Shown here one piece after another: positions 40,029 through 49,446 of a stretch of 64,000 nt of DNA. Source of the DNA: Actinoplanes cyaneus (GTDB lineage Bacteria; Actinomycetota; Actinomycetes; Mycobacteriales; Micromonosporaceae); assembly GCF_016862095.1 (NCBI RefSeq), contig NZ_BOMH01000019.1, positions 1-64,000 on the forward strand, read 5' to 3'. The translations under genes and the position numbers were made by a program. The notes beneath the pieces are model-generated. The model saw only the letters and a list, made by a program, of their open reading frames with translations, ran no database searches and was not told the DNA's origin. Numbering within the stretch: the stretch's first letter is position 1; every line of letters begins with the position of its first letter.

Positions 40029-43000
40029 TTGCTTCAGCCTAGGTATCGGCCCGGCGCGAGCCGCCGGCCTTTCGTCGATCGGGAACAGGCCCTCGGCGCT
40101 TTCCAGGCGATCCTCGATCAGGTCGGAGCGGCCGATCCGGCGACTGCGGTCCCGGCGCCGGTGCTCACCATCACCGGAGTCGGCGGGATCGGCAAGTCCC
40201 GGTTGCTGACCGAGTTCGGGAACCGGGCGACCGGGGCTCATCCCCAGGCGACACTCGATCTGCAAATCCCGTCCCTGGGTCAGCAGGAGAACGCGCTCGC
40301 CACGCTCCGCGCTCAGTTCGGCGCCGCCGGCATCGACTTCCCGCGCTTCGACATCGCCTACGCGGTCTGGTGGCAACGGCTGCACCCCAACCTGCGTATC
40401 TCCAAGGACGGCTTGGCGCTGGTCGAGCACAGCGCCATCTTGACCGAGGTGCTGGACCAGGCAAGCGGGGTCCCGGTCTTCGGGGCGAGCATGCGGCTGG
40501 TCGAGTGGGCGACCCGCCGAGTGAAGAAGTGGCGGTGGATGAGGACCGACGAGGCGATCCGTGAGCTCGACACGCTCACCCTCACCGAACTCGCCGACGC
40601 GGTCACCTACCTGTTCGCGACCGAGCTGGCTCAGGGCGGTCGTGCCCGTGCGCCCTTCCTGCTGTTCATCGACGCGTACGAGGCGCTGGCAGGCGGCGCC
40701 GAGCGGCTGGGCAACGTGACCGCGCGCGACGGCTGGCTCCGCGACCTGCTCGGTCAGCTGCGGCACGGCGTGGTCGTGGTGGCGGCCCGTGAACCGTTGC
40801 AGTGGCACCGCCATCATCCGGACTGGGGTTGGCGCATCCACCGCGAACACATCGAGGACCTCCCGATGCAGCACCGGATGACGCTGCTCGAGGACTCGGG
40901 TGTCGCCGACGTGACGGCCCGTCGCGTGATTGCACAGGCCAGCGCGGGCGTGCCCTTCTACCTGCACCTGGCCATCGACTCGGGTGATCCGGTCGGCGCC
41001 ACGCCGGAGTCGGTGCCGGTCTCCACCGACACCATCCTGGAGAGGTTCTGCGCTCACGTCGACCCGGCGCATGTCCGGCTCCTGGAGCTGATCAACGTGG
41101 CCCGGGTGTTCGACGAGAAGATCTTCCGGCGGATCGCCGAGGAGTACGGGCTGCCAGGGCACCGCCTGATGTGGCAGTCCCTGACCGACTACTCCTTCGT
41201 GTCGGCGACCGGCGAGCGCCACCAGTTGCACCAGCTGATGGTGCACGCCCTGCGCCGGCGACTCGACCCCGCGGTGACTCGCGACCTGCACCGTCTGCTC
41301 CACCAGGTGTGGGACGATCGGGCGGTGGCCGCTTCCTCCTCGGCCGAGACTGCCGCGGCGCTCCGGGAAGCCGCTTTTCACGGCATGCGGGCCGGTTCAC
41401 TCGCCGCAATCGACCTGCTGCGTTATGCCGACCGGATCCTCGCCCGAGGGGTCCAGTCGGAGGCGGACGGCCTGCGCACGGACATCCAGGAACACCTCGC
41501 GACCGCGGAGGACACGGATTCCGAGCAGCTGAACGCATTGGTCCGGCTCCTGTCGGCTGAGATCGCGCTGCTCCGGGGTGACGCGGCGACCGCGGGCCAG
41601 GCGACCGGCGAGATCCCGGAACAATATGACACAGAGATCAACGCCCGGCTGGCGGTGGCGGCCGCCCAAGCCGATCGCATCCTCGGCAACACCGCACGGG
41701 CGCTCGGGATCTACGAGTCGGTCTGGCGGGACGCCACTGGCCAGGCGGCGAGCACGGCCGGTCTCTGGGCTGCTGACCTGCACATGTGTCAGGGCAGGGC
41801 GGCGAAAGCCATCGGGCTCGTCACGGAGCTCCAGCGACGGACTCCAGCCGAGGACCACGAGTTGCACGGCCATCTGGCCCGGCTGCTGGCCCTGACCTAT
41901 CAGTTCGACTTCGACTACGGCCCGGCAGCCGAGCACATCGCCCGGGCGCACGAGCACTACCGGCTGGCGGGCTCCGACGTGGGTGTTGCCGACGTCGCCA
42001 CCAATCGTACCGAGATCCTCGCCCACGCCGACCCGGCCGCGGCTCGGGTGACGGCCGTGGAGGCGACCCGCCTGCAGCGTGTCCTCGGCGCGGTGCACGA
42101 GCTCGGCAAGATCAGCACGGCGACCGCCATCGCCTGCTTGCGAATCGGCGACCTCGGCGCCGCACATCAGGCACTGGACGAGGCCGGCGGATATCTGGAG
42201 AGCAGCGGCTACCGGTCCGGACGGGCACGCGCCGAGCTGGTTCGCGCCTTCGTGTTCGCCCGCGAGGGCCGGTTCACGGATGCCGCCGGCGCCGCGACGA
42301 CAGCCGTGCAGGAATTGCGGGCCGTTGAGGTCTATCCGACGCTCGTGCTGGTCGCGGAGTTTCTGCTCGACTGGATCGACCGCCCGTCGCCGATCGTTTC
42401 CGAGGCCGCCCGGCAGGCACGTTCGGCCCTCCGCGCGGACGACCGCTGGGAACGGCTCGAGGAGCGGATCGCGGCTGTCGGAACTGGGCTGCTCGGCGCC
42501 GGGGAGGTCCCGCCGGACGTGCTGTACCGCATGGCGCTCGAACGCGGTGGCGAGTCCGGCTACTACAACCGCAACGTAGGCGTCGCGGTGCCGGCCGGGC
42601 GTCGTCTGGTGCGGATTCCGCTGCACGGCGCCGATGACATGGACTTGCGGATTTGGCACGAGGCCGACGTGCTGGCCGGCATCCACGACCGGGTTTCCGG
42701 CGCGCCCCTACTCCATTTCCGTACGGAACGGCCGGCGTTCCAGATCCACGAATTCATCGAGGGCGACCTCCTCGATCGGGCAGCGCCCCGTGGTCGACCG
42801 GTCCCGCCGGGCGTTCTCGATGATGTCGTCCGGCTGTTCGGCGAGCTGAGCGCTGTGCCCCGGGAGGTGATGCCCCCGCTGCCGGACGGCTGGCCGCAGG
42901 ATGGTGACTGCCCCGGCTTCTTCGATCGACTCATCGAGGTGACCCGGCGGGTCCACGTGCGTCACCACGACGTCTATCGGCAACTGTTCCGTGAGTTCGG

Positions 43001-43487
43001 ATTCCCCGAGGATCCGCTGGACCAGTTGACGTCTGGTGTACCAACGCTCACCGGACGGGGGTTCACCCTCCTTCACTGCGACGTCCACCGCAAGAACGTC
43101 ATTGTCTCCCCCACCGGCTGCCGTTTCATCGACTGGGAGCTGGCGCTCTGGGGCGATCCCGTATACGACCTGGCTAGTCACCTGCACAAGATGGGTTACC
43201 TGTCGGCCGAGGAGGCGCGCCTGACCGCGCTCTGGGCGGGGGTCCTCGGTCCGGCGAACCCGACTTGGCAGGAGGACCTGGGCACCTACCTGGCGCACGA
43301 ACGAGTGAAGTCGGCGATCGTCGACACCGTGCGATATGCGCAGGCGGTGGCCTCCGGCGCATACAGCCCGGAGTGGGTCGACGACGCGATCGCGAAACTG
43401 GTCGGCAAGCTGGACGCCGCGTACGCGGTCTGGGGAGACTTCCGGCACGCGGATCCCGCCGCAGTACGCCGAGCCCTGGGTGGCTGA
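40029..43487 (+). CDS. STAND NTPase - helical repeat - aminoglycoside phosphotransferase fusion
   Basis: A 1152-residue protein with three modules. (1) A STAND-type NTPase: Walker A GVGGIGKS (residues 50-57), Walker B FLLFIDAY (about 209-216), sensor region VVVAAREP, and a winged-helix-like part with TGERHQLHQLMVHALRRRLD. (2) A helical repeat region (about 440-820), TPR-like, e.g. NARLAVAAAQADRILGNTAR. (3) A C-terminal APH kinase (about 825-1115) with LVRIPL in the N-lobe, catalytic Asp1018 in LLHCDVHRKNV and metal-binding Asp1035 in FIDWELALWGDPVYDLA. The TTG start at 40029 has GGGGGAG seven nt upstream and gives the sensible N-terminus MLQPRYRPGASRRPFVDREQ; an ATG far upstream is implausible. 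STAND proteins are nucleotide-driven switches; here the effector would be a small-molecule or protein kinase. Confidence 0.85.
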   Translation: MLQPRYRPGASRRPFVDREQALGAFQAILDQVGAADPATAVPAPVLTITGVGGIGKSRLLTEFGNRATGAHPQATLDLQIPSLGQQENALATLRAQFGAAGIDFPRFDIAYAVWWQRLHPNLRISKDGLALVEHSAILTEVLDQASGVPVFGASMRLVEWATRRVKKWRWMRTDEAIRELDTLTLTELADAVTYLFATELAQGGRARAPFLLFIDAYEALAGGAERLGNVTARDGWLRDLLGQLRHGVVVVAAREPLQWHRHHPDWGWRIHREHIEDLPMQHRMTLLEDSGVADVTARRVIAQASAGVPFYLHLAIDSGDPVGATPESVPVSTDTILERFCAHVDPAHVRLLELINVARVFDEKIFRRIAEEYGLPGHRLMWQSLTDYSFVSATGERHQLHQLMVHALRRRLDPAVTRDLHRLLHQVWDDRAVAASSSAETAAALREAAFHGMRAGSLAAIDLLRYADRILARGVQSEADGLRTDIQEHLATAEDTDSEQLNALVRLLSAEIALLRGDAATAGQATGEIPEQYDTEINARLAVAAAQADRILGNTARALGIYESVWRDATGQAASTAGLWAADLHMCQGRAAKAIGLVTELQRRTPAEDHELHGHLARLLALTYQFDFDYGPAAEHIARAHEHYRLAGSDVGVADVATNRTEILAHADPAAARVTAVEATRLQRVLGAVHELGKISTATAIACLRIGDLGAAHQALDEAGGYLESSGYRSGRARAELVRAFVFAREGRFTDAAGAATTAVQELRAVEVYPTLVLVAEFLLDWIDRPSPIVSEAARQARSALRADDRWERLEERIAAVGTGLLGAGEVPPDVLYRMALERGGESGYYNRNVGVAVPAGRRLVRIPLHGADDMDLRIWHEADVLAGIHDRVSGAPLLHFRTERPAFQIHEFIEGDLLDRAAPRGRPVPPGVLDDVVRLFGELSAVPREVMPPLPDGWPQDGDCPGFFDRLIEVTRRVHVRHHDVYRQLFREFGFPEDPLDQLTSGVPTLTGRGFTLLHCDVHRKNVIVSPTGCRFIDWELALWGDPVYDLASHLHKMGYLSAEEARLTALWAGVLGPANPTWQEDLGTYLAHERVKSAIVDTVRYAQAVASGAYSPEWVDDAIAKLVGKLDAAYAVWGDFRHADPAAVRRALGG

Positions 43488-43488
43488 G

Positions 43489-44241
43489 TCACCCGAAGAC
43501 GACGAGGTCCACCTGGTCCACGACCGGCCGCGGCTCGTTCTCCGCCGCGACCGCGGCGCGGAGCCGGCCCAGCCCGTCGGCGAACTCCTGGTCGCTGAGC
43601 CGGCGCAGCGGGCTCCGCGCACGAAGCTCCACCTGACTCAACAAGTCGGCGAGGCTTGCCGCGGAAACCTGCGGAATCACCTCGTGGCACTGCTCGCGCA
43701 GGCCCACCCGGTCGAGCGCGTCGCTGAGCGCGGCCAGCGCCGACGATCCCTCGCCGGCCAACCGGCGCAGGCCCGGGAACCAGTGATGCAGGGGCGGCGG
43801 CCGGTCCTCGTCGTGGAAGCCGCCGCGCAGGAGCACGCGGCCGCCCGGCCGGAGGACCCGGCGAAGTTCGGCCGCGCACGCGTCGAAGTCGACGATGTGG
43901 TGAGCGACCTGAGAGGCCCAGACCGCCTGGAAAAGACCGTCACGACACGGAATCGCCTCGGCGCGGCCACCCACGAGGTGCACCCGCGCGTCAACCGGGC
44001 GGGGTATCACGGCACGCATGTCGGCGGAGGGCTCCACCGCTGTCACCGGAACGCCGAATGTGAGGGCCAGCGCCGCCGAGAAACGCCCGGTGCCGGCGCC
44101 CAGGTCGAGGACCGGCTCGGCGTGGCCGGGAGGCACATTGCGCCGGGCAGCCCGCATCCACGAGTCCACCGCGTCGTCGGGAAGCCGGCGCCCCCGCTCG
44201 TATCCGTGTGCGAGGGGACCCTTGAACAGGATGGGTTCCAT
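43489..44241 (-). CDS. class I SAM-dependent methyltransferase
   Basis: A 250-residue methyltransferase of the Methyltransf_11 type. Motif I is VLDLGAGTGRFSAALALTF, the beta2 acidic residue is in VTAVEPSADM, post-I GRAEAIPCRDGLFQAVWASQ, and motif III LRRVLRPGGRVLLRGGFHD. AHHIVDFDACAAEL is typical of small-molecule methyltransferases. The ATG with MEPILFKGPLAHGYERGRRL as N-terminus has GGAG upstream; the longer open frame is unconserved. It converges on the STAND fusion gene with a 1-bp gap, so they are not in one operon. Confidence 0.88.
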   Translation of the reverse strand: MEPILFKGPLAHGYERGRRLPDDAVDSWMRAARRNVPPGHAEPVLDLGAGTGRFSAALALTFGVPVTAVEPSADMRAVIPRPVDARVHLVGGRAEAIPCRDGLFQAVWASQVAHHIVDFDACAAELRRVLRPGGRVLLRGGFHDEDRPPPLHHWFPGLRRLAGEGSSALAALSDALDRVGLREQCHEVIPQVSAASLADLLSQVELRARSPLRRLSDQEFADGLGRLRAAVAAENEPRPVVDQVDLVVFG

Positions 44242-44306
44242 CACTCCCCACTCCGGAAAGTCGCGGTGCCATGGCGCGACCGCCACGGCACCGCGACTTC
44301 GGTCGA

Positions 44307-45935
44307 TCAGCGGCCGCGCGCGGCCCGGTACCTCTTGATCAGCGTGTTGGTCGACGAGTCGGCGTCGTCGGCCGGCGCCTCGGCCGAGGTCAGCTTCGGC
44401 GCGACCTGGTTGGCCATGGCCTTGCCGAGCTCGACACCCCACTGGTCGAACGAGTTGATCTCCCAGATCACGCCCTGGGTGAACGTGATGTGCTCGTAGA
44501 GCGCCACCAGCTGCCCGAACGTGTGCGGCGTCAGCTTGTCGGCGAGGATCGTGGTCGTCGGGTGGTTGCCCTGCATCACCCGGTGCGGCACGACAGCGGG
44601 CTTGGTGCCCTCCGCCTCGACCTGCTCGACCGTCTTGCCGAACGCGAGCGCCCCGGTCTGCGCCAGGAAGTTCGACATGAACAGGTCGTGCATCTCGCCG
44701 ATGTCGTGGTTCGGCCGGCTGAACCCGATGAAGTCGGCCGGGATCAGCTTCGTGCCCTGGTGGATCAGCTGGTAGAACGCGTGCTGGCCGTTGGTGCCGG
44801 GCTCGCCCCAGAAGACTTCGCCGGTTTGGAAGCTCACCGGGGCGCCGTCGAGGCGCACGGACTTGCCGTTGCTCTCCATGGTGAGCTGCTGGAGGTAGGC
44901 GGCGAAGCGGTGCAGGTACTGCGCGTACGGCAGGACGGCGTGCGACTGCGCGCCGAGGAACGTGTCATACCACACGTTGAGCAGGCCGAGCAGGGCCGGG
45001 ACGTTGCGCTCGATCGGCGTACTGCGGAAATGCTCGTCGATCTTGCGGTAGCCGGCGAGCATGTCGGCGAACTGCTCCTTGCCGATCGCGATCAGCACGG
45101 ACAGGCCGACCGCGGACGGCAGCGAGTAACGCCCGCCCACCCAGTCCCAGAAGCCGAACATGTTGTCGGTGTCGATGCCGAACTCGGCCACCTTGGCGGC
45201 GTTCGTGCTGACCGCCACGAAGTGCTTGGCGACCGCGGCGTCGTCGTTCAGCGTCGCCAGCAGCCACGTGCGCGCCTCGCGGGCGTTGGTCAGCGTCTCC
45301 TGCGTGGTGAACGTCTTGGACACGATGATGAACAGCGTCGTGGCCGGGTCGAGGTCACGCGTCTTCTCGTACAGATCGGTGGGGTCGATGTTCGAGACGA
45401 ACCGCGCCTCGATGTCGCGCTGGGAGTAGTCCTTCAGCGCCTCGTAGGCCATGACCGGGCCCAGGTCGGAACCGCCGATGCCGATGTTCACGATCGTCTT
45501 GATCCGCTGGCCGGTGTGCCCGACCCACTCGCCCGAGCGCACCTTGTCGGCGAACGCGCCCATCCGGTCGAGCACCTCGTGCACGTCGGCGACCACGTCC
45601 TGACCGTCGACGACCAGCGACGCGTCGCGCGGCAGGCGCAGCGCGGTGTGCAGGACGGCGCGGTCCTCCGTGACGTTGATGTGCTCACCGGCGAACATCG
45701 CGGCGATCCGCTCGCTCAGCTTCGCCCGGCCGGCCAGCGCGAACAGCGCGCTCAGCACCTCGTCGGTGATCAGGTTCTTGCTGTAGTCGACATACAGATC
45801 GGCGACCTCGGCGGCGTAGCGCTCGCCACGCTGCGGCTCACTGTCGAACAGGTCACGCAGGTGGACCGCCGAGAACTTCTCCGCGTGGCCCTGAAGTGCC
45901 TGCCACTCGGCGCTGTCGGAAACGTGTTCGCTCAT
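44307..45935 (-). CDS. pgi: glucose-6-phosphate isomerase
   Basis: A 542-residue enzyme interconverting glucose 6-phosphate and fructose 6-phosphate. [39 protein letters not shown] and the signatures [19 protein letters not shown] and [20 protein letters not shown] are all present; the catalytic Glu is in the [14 protein letters not shown] region and the Lys near the C-terminus (VELGK). The ATG at 45935 has GGAGTGGGAGAG upstream. It is monocistronic and cytoplasmic. It would feed mannose and galactose carbon from the sugar locus into glycolysis after conversion. Confidence 0.97.
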   Translation of the reverse strand: MSEHVSDSAEWQALQGHAEKFSAVHLRDLFDSEPQRGERYAAEVADLYVDYSKNLITDEVLSALFALAGRAKLSERIAAMFAGEHINVTEDRAVLHTALRLPRDASLVVDGQDVVADVHEVLDRMGAFADKVRSGEWVGHTGQRIKTIVNIGIGGSDLGPVMAYEALKDYSQRDIEARFVSNIDPTDLYEKTRDLDPATTLFIIVSKTFTTQETLTNAREARTWLLATLNDDAAVAKHFVAVSTNAAKVAEFGIDTDNMFGFWDWVGGRYSLPSAVGLSVLIAIGKEQFADMLAGYRKIDEHFRSTPIERNVPALLGLLNVWYDTFLGAQSHAVLPYAQYLHRFAAYLQQLTMESNGKSVRLDGAPVSFQTGEVFWGEPGTNGQHAFYQLIHQGTKLIPADFIGFSRPNHDIGEMHDLFMSNFLAQTGALAFGKTVEQVEAEGTKPAVVPHRVMQGNHPTTTILADKLTPHTFGQLVALYEHITFTQGVIWEINSFDQWGVELGKAMANQVAPKLTSAEAPADDADSSTNTLIKRYRAARGR

Positions 45936-46073
45936 CTCTCCCACTCCGGACCGGACCTTCGACACTTCGCCCATCGTGGCACGGACCGCTGCCAGACGCG
46001 GCGAACTGGGGCTCATAGGCGACCCACAGATGGATCACAGAGCCGCCGTAGCCACGCACACGAGGTTAGTCCC

Positions 46074-47999
46074 ATGACGACCACCACCCGCCAGCGTGTC
46101 CCCTTGGTCACGCTTTTGCTGGCAACCGCGGTTCTGTACCTCTGGGATCTCAGCGCGTCCGGCTGGGGGAACAGCTTCTACGCCGCCGCGGCGCAGGCCG
46201 GCGCGCAGAGCTGGAAGGCGTGGTTGTTCGGCTCGCTCGACGCCGGGAACGCGATCACCGTCGACAAGCCGCCCGCCGCGATGTGGGTGATGGGCCTGTC
46301 CGCGCGCATCTTCGGGGTGAACAGCTGGGCGATCCTGGCGCCGCAGGCCCTGATGGGCGTGGCCAGTGTGTGGCTGCTGTATCTGGCCGTCACCCGCTGG
46401 TTCGGGCACGTCGCCGGGCTGATCGCCGGCGCCTCGCTGGCGCTGACCCCGGTGGCGGTGCTGATGTTCCGCTACGACAACCCGGACGCGCTGCTGGTGC
46501 TGCTGATGACCGCGGCGGCGTACACGACGGTCCGCGCCACCGAGCGGGCGAGCGCCACCTGGCTCGTCTGGACGGGGGTGCTGCTCGGCTTCGGCTTCCT
46601 GACCAAGATGATGCAGGCGTTCCTGGTGCTGCCGGCGATGGCGCTGGTCTACCTGGTCGCGGCGCCCACGACGCTCGGCGGGCGGATCAGGCATCTGCTG
46701 CTCGCCGGGCTGGCGCTGGTCGTCTCGGCCGGCTGGTTCATCGCGCTGGTGTCACTCTGGCCGGCGTCGTCCCGTCCCTACATCGCCGGCTCGACGAACA
46801 ACACGCTGTGGGAGCTGGCGCTGGGCTACAACGGCCTGGGCCGGATCCTGGGCGGCTCCGGCAACGGCGGCGGAGGGGGCGGCGGGGGCGGCGGCAACAC
46901 CGGCTTCGGCGGGGCGACGGGCATCGGACGGCTCTTCGGCGAGTCGATGGGCACCGAGATCTCCTGGCTGCTGCCGGCCGCGCTGATCGCCCTGGTGGCG
47001 GTGCTCGCGGTGACCTGGACCGCGCCACGGACCGACCGGGCCCGCGCCGGGATGCTGCTGTGGGGCGGCTGGCTGCTGGTCACCGGCGTGACGTTCTCCT
47101 ACATGAGCGGCACCATCCACCCGTACTACACGATCGCCCTGGCGCCGTCGATCGCCGCGCTCGTCGGCATCGGGACCCGCGTGCTCTGGCTCTACCGGGC
47201 GCAGGCGTGGGCACGGATCGTGCTCGCCGGCATGATCCTGGCCACTGCCGGCTGGGGCTGGGTGCTGCTGGGCCGCACCGACTGGATGCCGGCACTGCGG
47301 TGGGCCGCGCTCGCCGCCGGCATCATCGCGGCGCTCGCCCTGGTCGCTCCGGCCGCACAGCTGCGCAGAATCGCGGTCGTCGGGATCGCCGCCGGCCTGC
47401 TCTCGGCCGGCCTGGGCACCGCGGCCTACGCGACCGCGACGGTCACGGTCGCCCACACGGGCTCCATTCCCAGCTCAGGGCCGTCCGGCACGTCCGGCAT
47501 GGGTGGAGGTCCGGGAGGCTTCTCCCGTACGGACGGCGGCGGCGATCGTGGGAGCGCCCCGACGGGCGACGCACCACCGGCGAACACCCCATCGTCGTCC
47601 TCCACCGATGGCGGGCGCGCCGGCAACGGAGGCGCGATGGGTCGTGGGGCAGGCAGCAGCAACAGCGAGCTGAACGCGCTGCTCGAGGCCAGCACGACCA
47701 CGTGGTCCGCGGCGGTCAGCGGGGCCACCTCGGCGGCCGATCTGGAACTCGCCTCCGGCACCTCGGTGATCGCCCTGGGCGGCTGGAACGGCAGCGACCC
47801 CTCCCCCACGCTCGCGCAGTTCCAGGCGTACGTGGCGGCGGGCCGGATCCACTACTACATCTCCGGCGGGGGCATGGGCGGCGGTGGCGGCGCGGGCGGC
47901 GGCACGACCGAATCGTCGCAGATCGCCACGTGGGTCTCGCAGAACTACACGGCCACCACGGTCGGCGGCACGACGGTCTACGACCTGACGGCGAAGTAG
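46074..47999 (+). CDS. GT39-type membrane glycosyltransferase (ArnT/YkcB-like)
   Basis: A 641-residue polytopic membrane protein. The first luminal loop (SGWGNSFYAAAAQAGAQSWK, then GSLDAGNAITVDKPPAAMWV) and FGVNSWAILAPQALMGVASV match the YkcB-like branch of the dolichyl-phosphate-mannose/ArnT family, which transfers sugars from polyprenyl phosphate. About 11 hydrophobic segments reach to residue 460. A poly-Gly run interrupts a loop near residue 265. The C-terminal 170 residues are Gly/Ser-rich then a small domain with LASGTSVIALGGWNGSDPSP and HYYISGGGMGGGGGAGGG. GAGG lies eight nt upstream. A strong terminator follows. Confidence 0.9.
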   Translation: MTTTTRQRVPLVTLLLATAVLYLWDLSASGWGNSFYAAAAQAGAQSWKAWLFGSLDAGNAITVDKPPAAMWVMGLSARIFGVNSWAILAPQALMGVASVWLLYLAVTRWFGHVAGLIAGASLALTPVAVLMFRYDNPDALLVLLMTAAAYTTVRATERASATWLVWTGVLLGFGFLTKMMQAFLVLPAMALVYLVAAPTTLGGRIRHLLLAGLALVVSAGWFIALVSLWPASSRPYIAGSTNNTLWELALGYNGLGRILGGSGNGGGGGGGGGGNTGFGGATGIGRLFGESMGTEISWLLPAALIALVAVLAVTWTAPRTDRARAGMLLWGGWLLVTGVTFSYMSGTIHPYYTIALAPSIAALVGIGTRVLWLYRAQAWARIVLAGMILATAGWGWVLLGRTDWMPALRWAALAAGIIAALALVAPAAQLRRIAVVGIAAGLLSAGLGTAAYATATVTVAHTGSIPSSGPSGTSGMGGGPGGFSRTDGGGDRGSAPTGDAPPANTPSSSSTDGGRAGNGGAMGRGAGSSNSELNALLEASTTTWSAAVSGATSAADLELASGTSVIALGGWNGSDPSPTLAQFQAYVAAGRIHYYISGGGMGGGGGAGGGTTESSQIATWVSQNYTATTVGGTTVYDLTAK

Positions 48000-48018
48000 A
48001 CAGCAGCCGTTCCCCGCG

Positions 48019-48060
48019 CCGCACGGGCCCCGCGACTCGCTGGTCGCGGGGCCCGTGCGG
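48019..48060 (+). terminator. strong hairpin terminator after the glycosyltransferase gene
   Basis: A perfect 18-bp GC-rich stem (CCGCACGGGCCCCGCGAC with its reverse complement) closes a 6-nt loop, 19 bp past the stop codon. It separates this gene from the SWIM/DUF6493 operon. Confidence 0.85.
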
Positions 48061-48105
48061 CGGCGGCGCGGGAAACTGTCGTACCCCTGTTCTAGGTTTC
48101 CGCGC

Positions 48106-49446
48106 ATGGTTACCGCGGCTTACTCGTACCTCGGTTCGTCGACTCTGGACGACGGCCTGACCTTGCAGACCTCCGGCGGCCCGGCCGCTCATCCCCGTTT
48201 CTTCAGCGGTTTCCTGACCTCGCCCGGCGCCGCGGCGACCGGCCTGCTGGCCGTGGCCGAGGTCGCCCGCACGCGGTATTTCCGTCCCCTCCCGCCGGCC
48301 AGCCTGGACCCGGTGGTCACTGCCGGCTCCGACCGGCTGCGGTTCGAGTCGTTCTCCGGCTGCTGCGGGGTCTATGCGCGGCTCGACGTGCTCCCCGGCG
48401 GGCTGGACGGTGAGATCGTCGCCCACGGCACCACGAACGTGGACGTCAACCTGCCCCTGCAGCGCGCGCTGACCAGAGTCGGCCGCTCCGATCCGATGCA
48501 CGTGGCGGTCGGCCCCGACGACCTGACCGTCACGACGTTCGACGGGCCGCTGGTGGAGAGGAAGGTGCCGCTGCCGTCCCGCTGGCTGCGCGGTTTCGCC
48601 GAGGCGCAGGTGCTGACCGCCCGCTTCGACCCGCGCGCCGAGATCGGCGTCGCCGAGGCTCGGGCGCTGTTCAATCGATTGCCGGCCACCGACAAGTCGG
48701 TGCTCTGGGCGGTCCCGGCCGGTCGTTCGCTGCGCTTCACGTCCAGGCCGGCGCCGGGCGCGGTCTGCCTTCCCGGCGCCGGGCGGCTGGCGGCCCTCAA
48801 ACCCTTCTTGCGGTACGCGACGGGCCTGCGCGTCTACGGCCCCGCCGTGGCCGCCGGCAGTCAGCCGGTGGCGAGCACCTGGGAGCTGGCGATGCCGGCC
48901 CTGCGGTTGTCGCTGACCCTGTCGCCGGAGCCCCATCGTGGCTTCTCCGGCGAGGGCGCGGTCCTGGAGTCGCTGGCGAGCGACGAGGTGGCCGACGACG
49001 CCGACCTGGTCAGCGCCCTGCTCTCGTGGGATCCGACGATCGATGTGGACTCGCTGGCCACCGCCTCCGGGCTGGATTCCGCCCGGGTCCGTGACGCGCT
49101 GACCCAGCTCGGCACGGCCGGGCGGGTGGGTTACGACGTGGCCGAGGCGGGCTACTTCCACCGGACCCTGCCCTACGCCGCGGACGCCGTCGAGAAGATG
49201 AACCCCCGCCTGGCCGGGGCGCGCGCGCTGGTCCTGGCCGGCGGCGTGACCGTCGGCGGCGAGGTGTCGGTGGTGGTCAGCGCCGACGAGACGTACCACG
49301 TGCGCAACGAGTCGCAGTCCTGCACCTGCCCGTGGTGGGCGAAACACCGCGGTGGCCGCGGCCCGTGCAAGCACGTCCTCGCGGTCCGGATGGCCCGCGC
49401 CGGCGAGACCGCCGAGACGATCGCGAAGGCCGAGGCCACGGCATGA
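48106..49446 (+). CDS. SWIM zinc finger protein
   Basis: A 446-residue protein. Most of it is an uncharacterised alpha/beta region with GLTLQTSGGPAAHPRFFSGF and TRYFRPLPPASLDPVVTAGS, and a winged-helix-like stretch near the C-terminus (DPTIDVDSLATASGLDSARV). The SWIM motif is at the end: SCTCPWWAKHRGGRGPCKHV, a CxC...CxH zinc site used for DNA or protein binding. Its stop overlaps the start of the DUF6493 gene in ATGA. This pairing recurs in actinobacteria to my knowledge, with no assigned function. Confidence 0.88.
   Translation: MVTAAYSYLGSSTLDDGLTLQTSGGPAAHPRFFSGFLTSPGAAATGLLAVAEVARTRYFRPLPPASLDPVVTAGSDRLRFESFSGCCGVYARLDVLPGGLDGEIVAHGTTNVDVNLPLQRALTRVGRSDPMHVAVGPDDLTVTTFDGPLVERKVPLPSRWLRGFAEAQVLTARFDPRAEIGVAEARALFNRLPATDKSVLWAVPAGRSLRFTSRPAPGAVCLPGAGRLAALKPFLRYATGLRVYGPAVAAGSQPVASTWELAMPALRLSLTLSPEPHRGFSGEGAVLESLASDEVADDADLVSALLSWDPTIDVDSLATASGLDSARVRDALTQLGTAGRVGYDVAEAGYFHRTLPYAADAVEKMNPRLAGARALVLAGGVTVGGEVSVVVSADETYHVRNESQSCTCPWWAKHRGGRGPCKHVLAVRMARAGETAETIAKAEATA

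Noticed and set aside
40029..44241. STAND fusion and the adjacent methyltransferase as one defence operon
   Set aside because: The genes converge with a 1-bp gap, so they are not co-transcribed; no nuclease or other effector gene is nearby.
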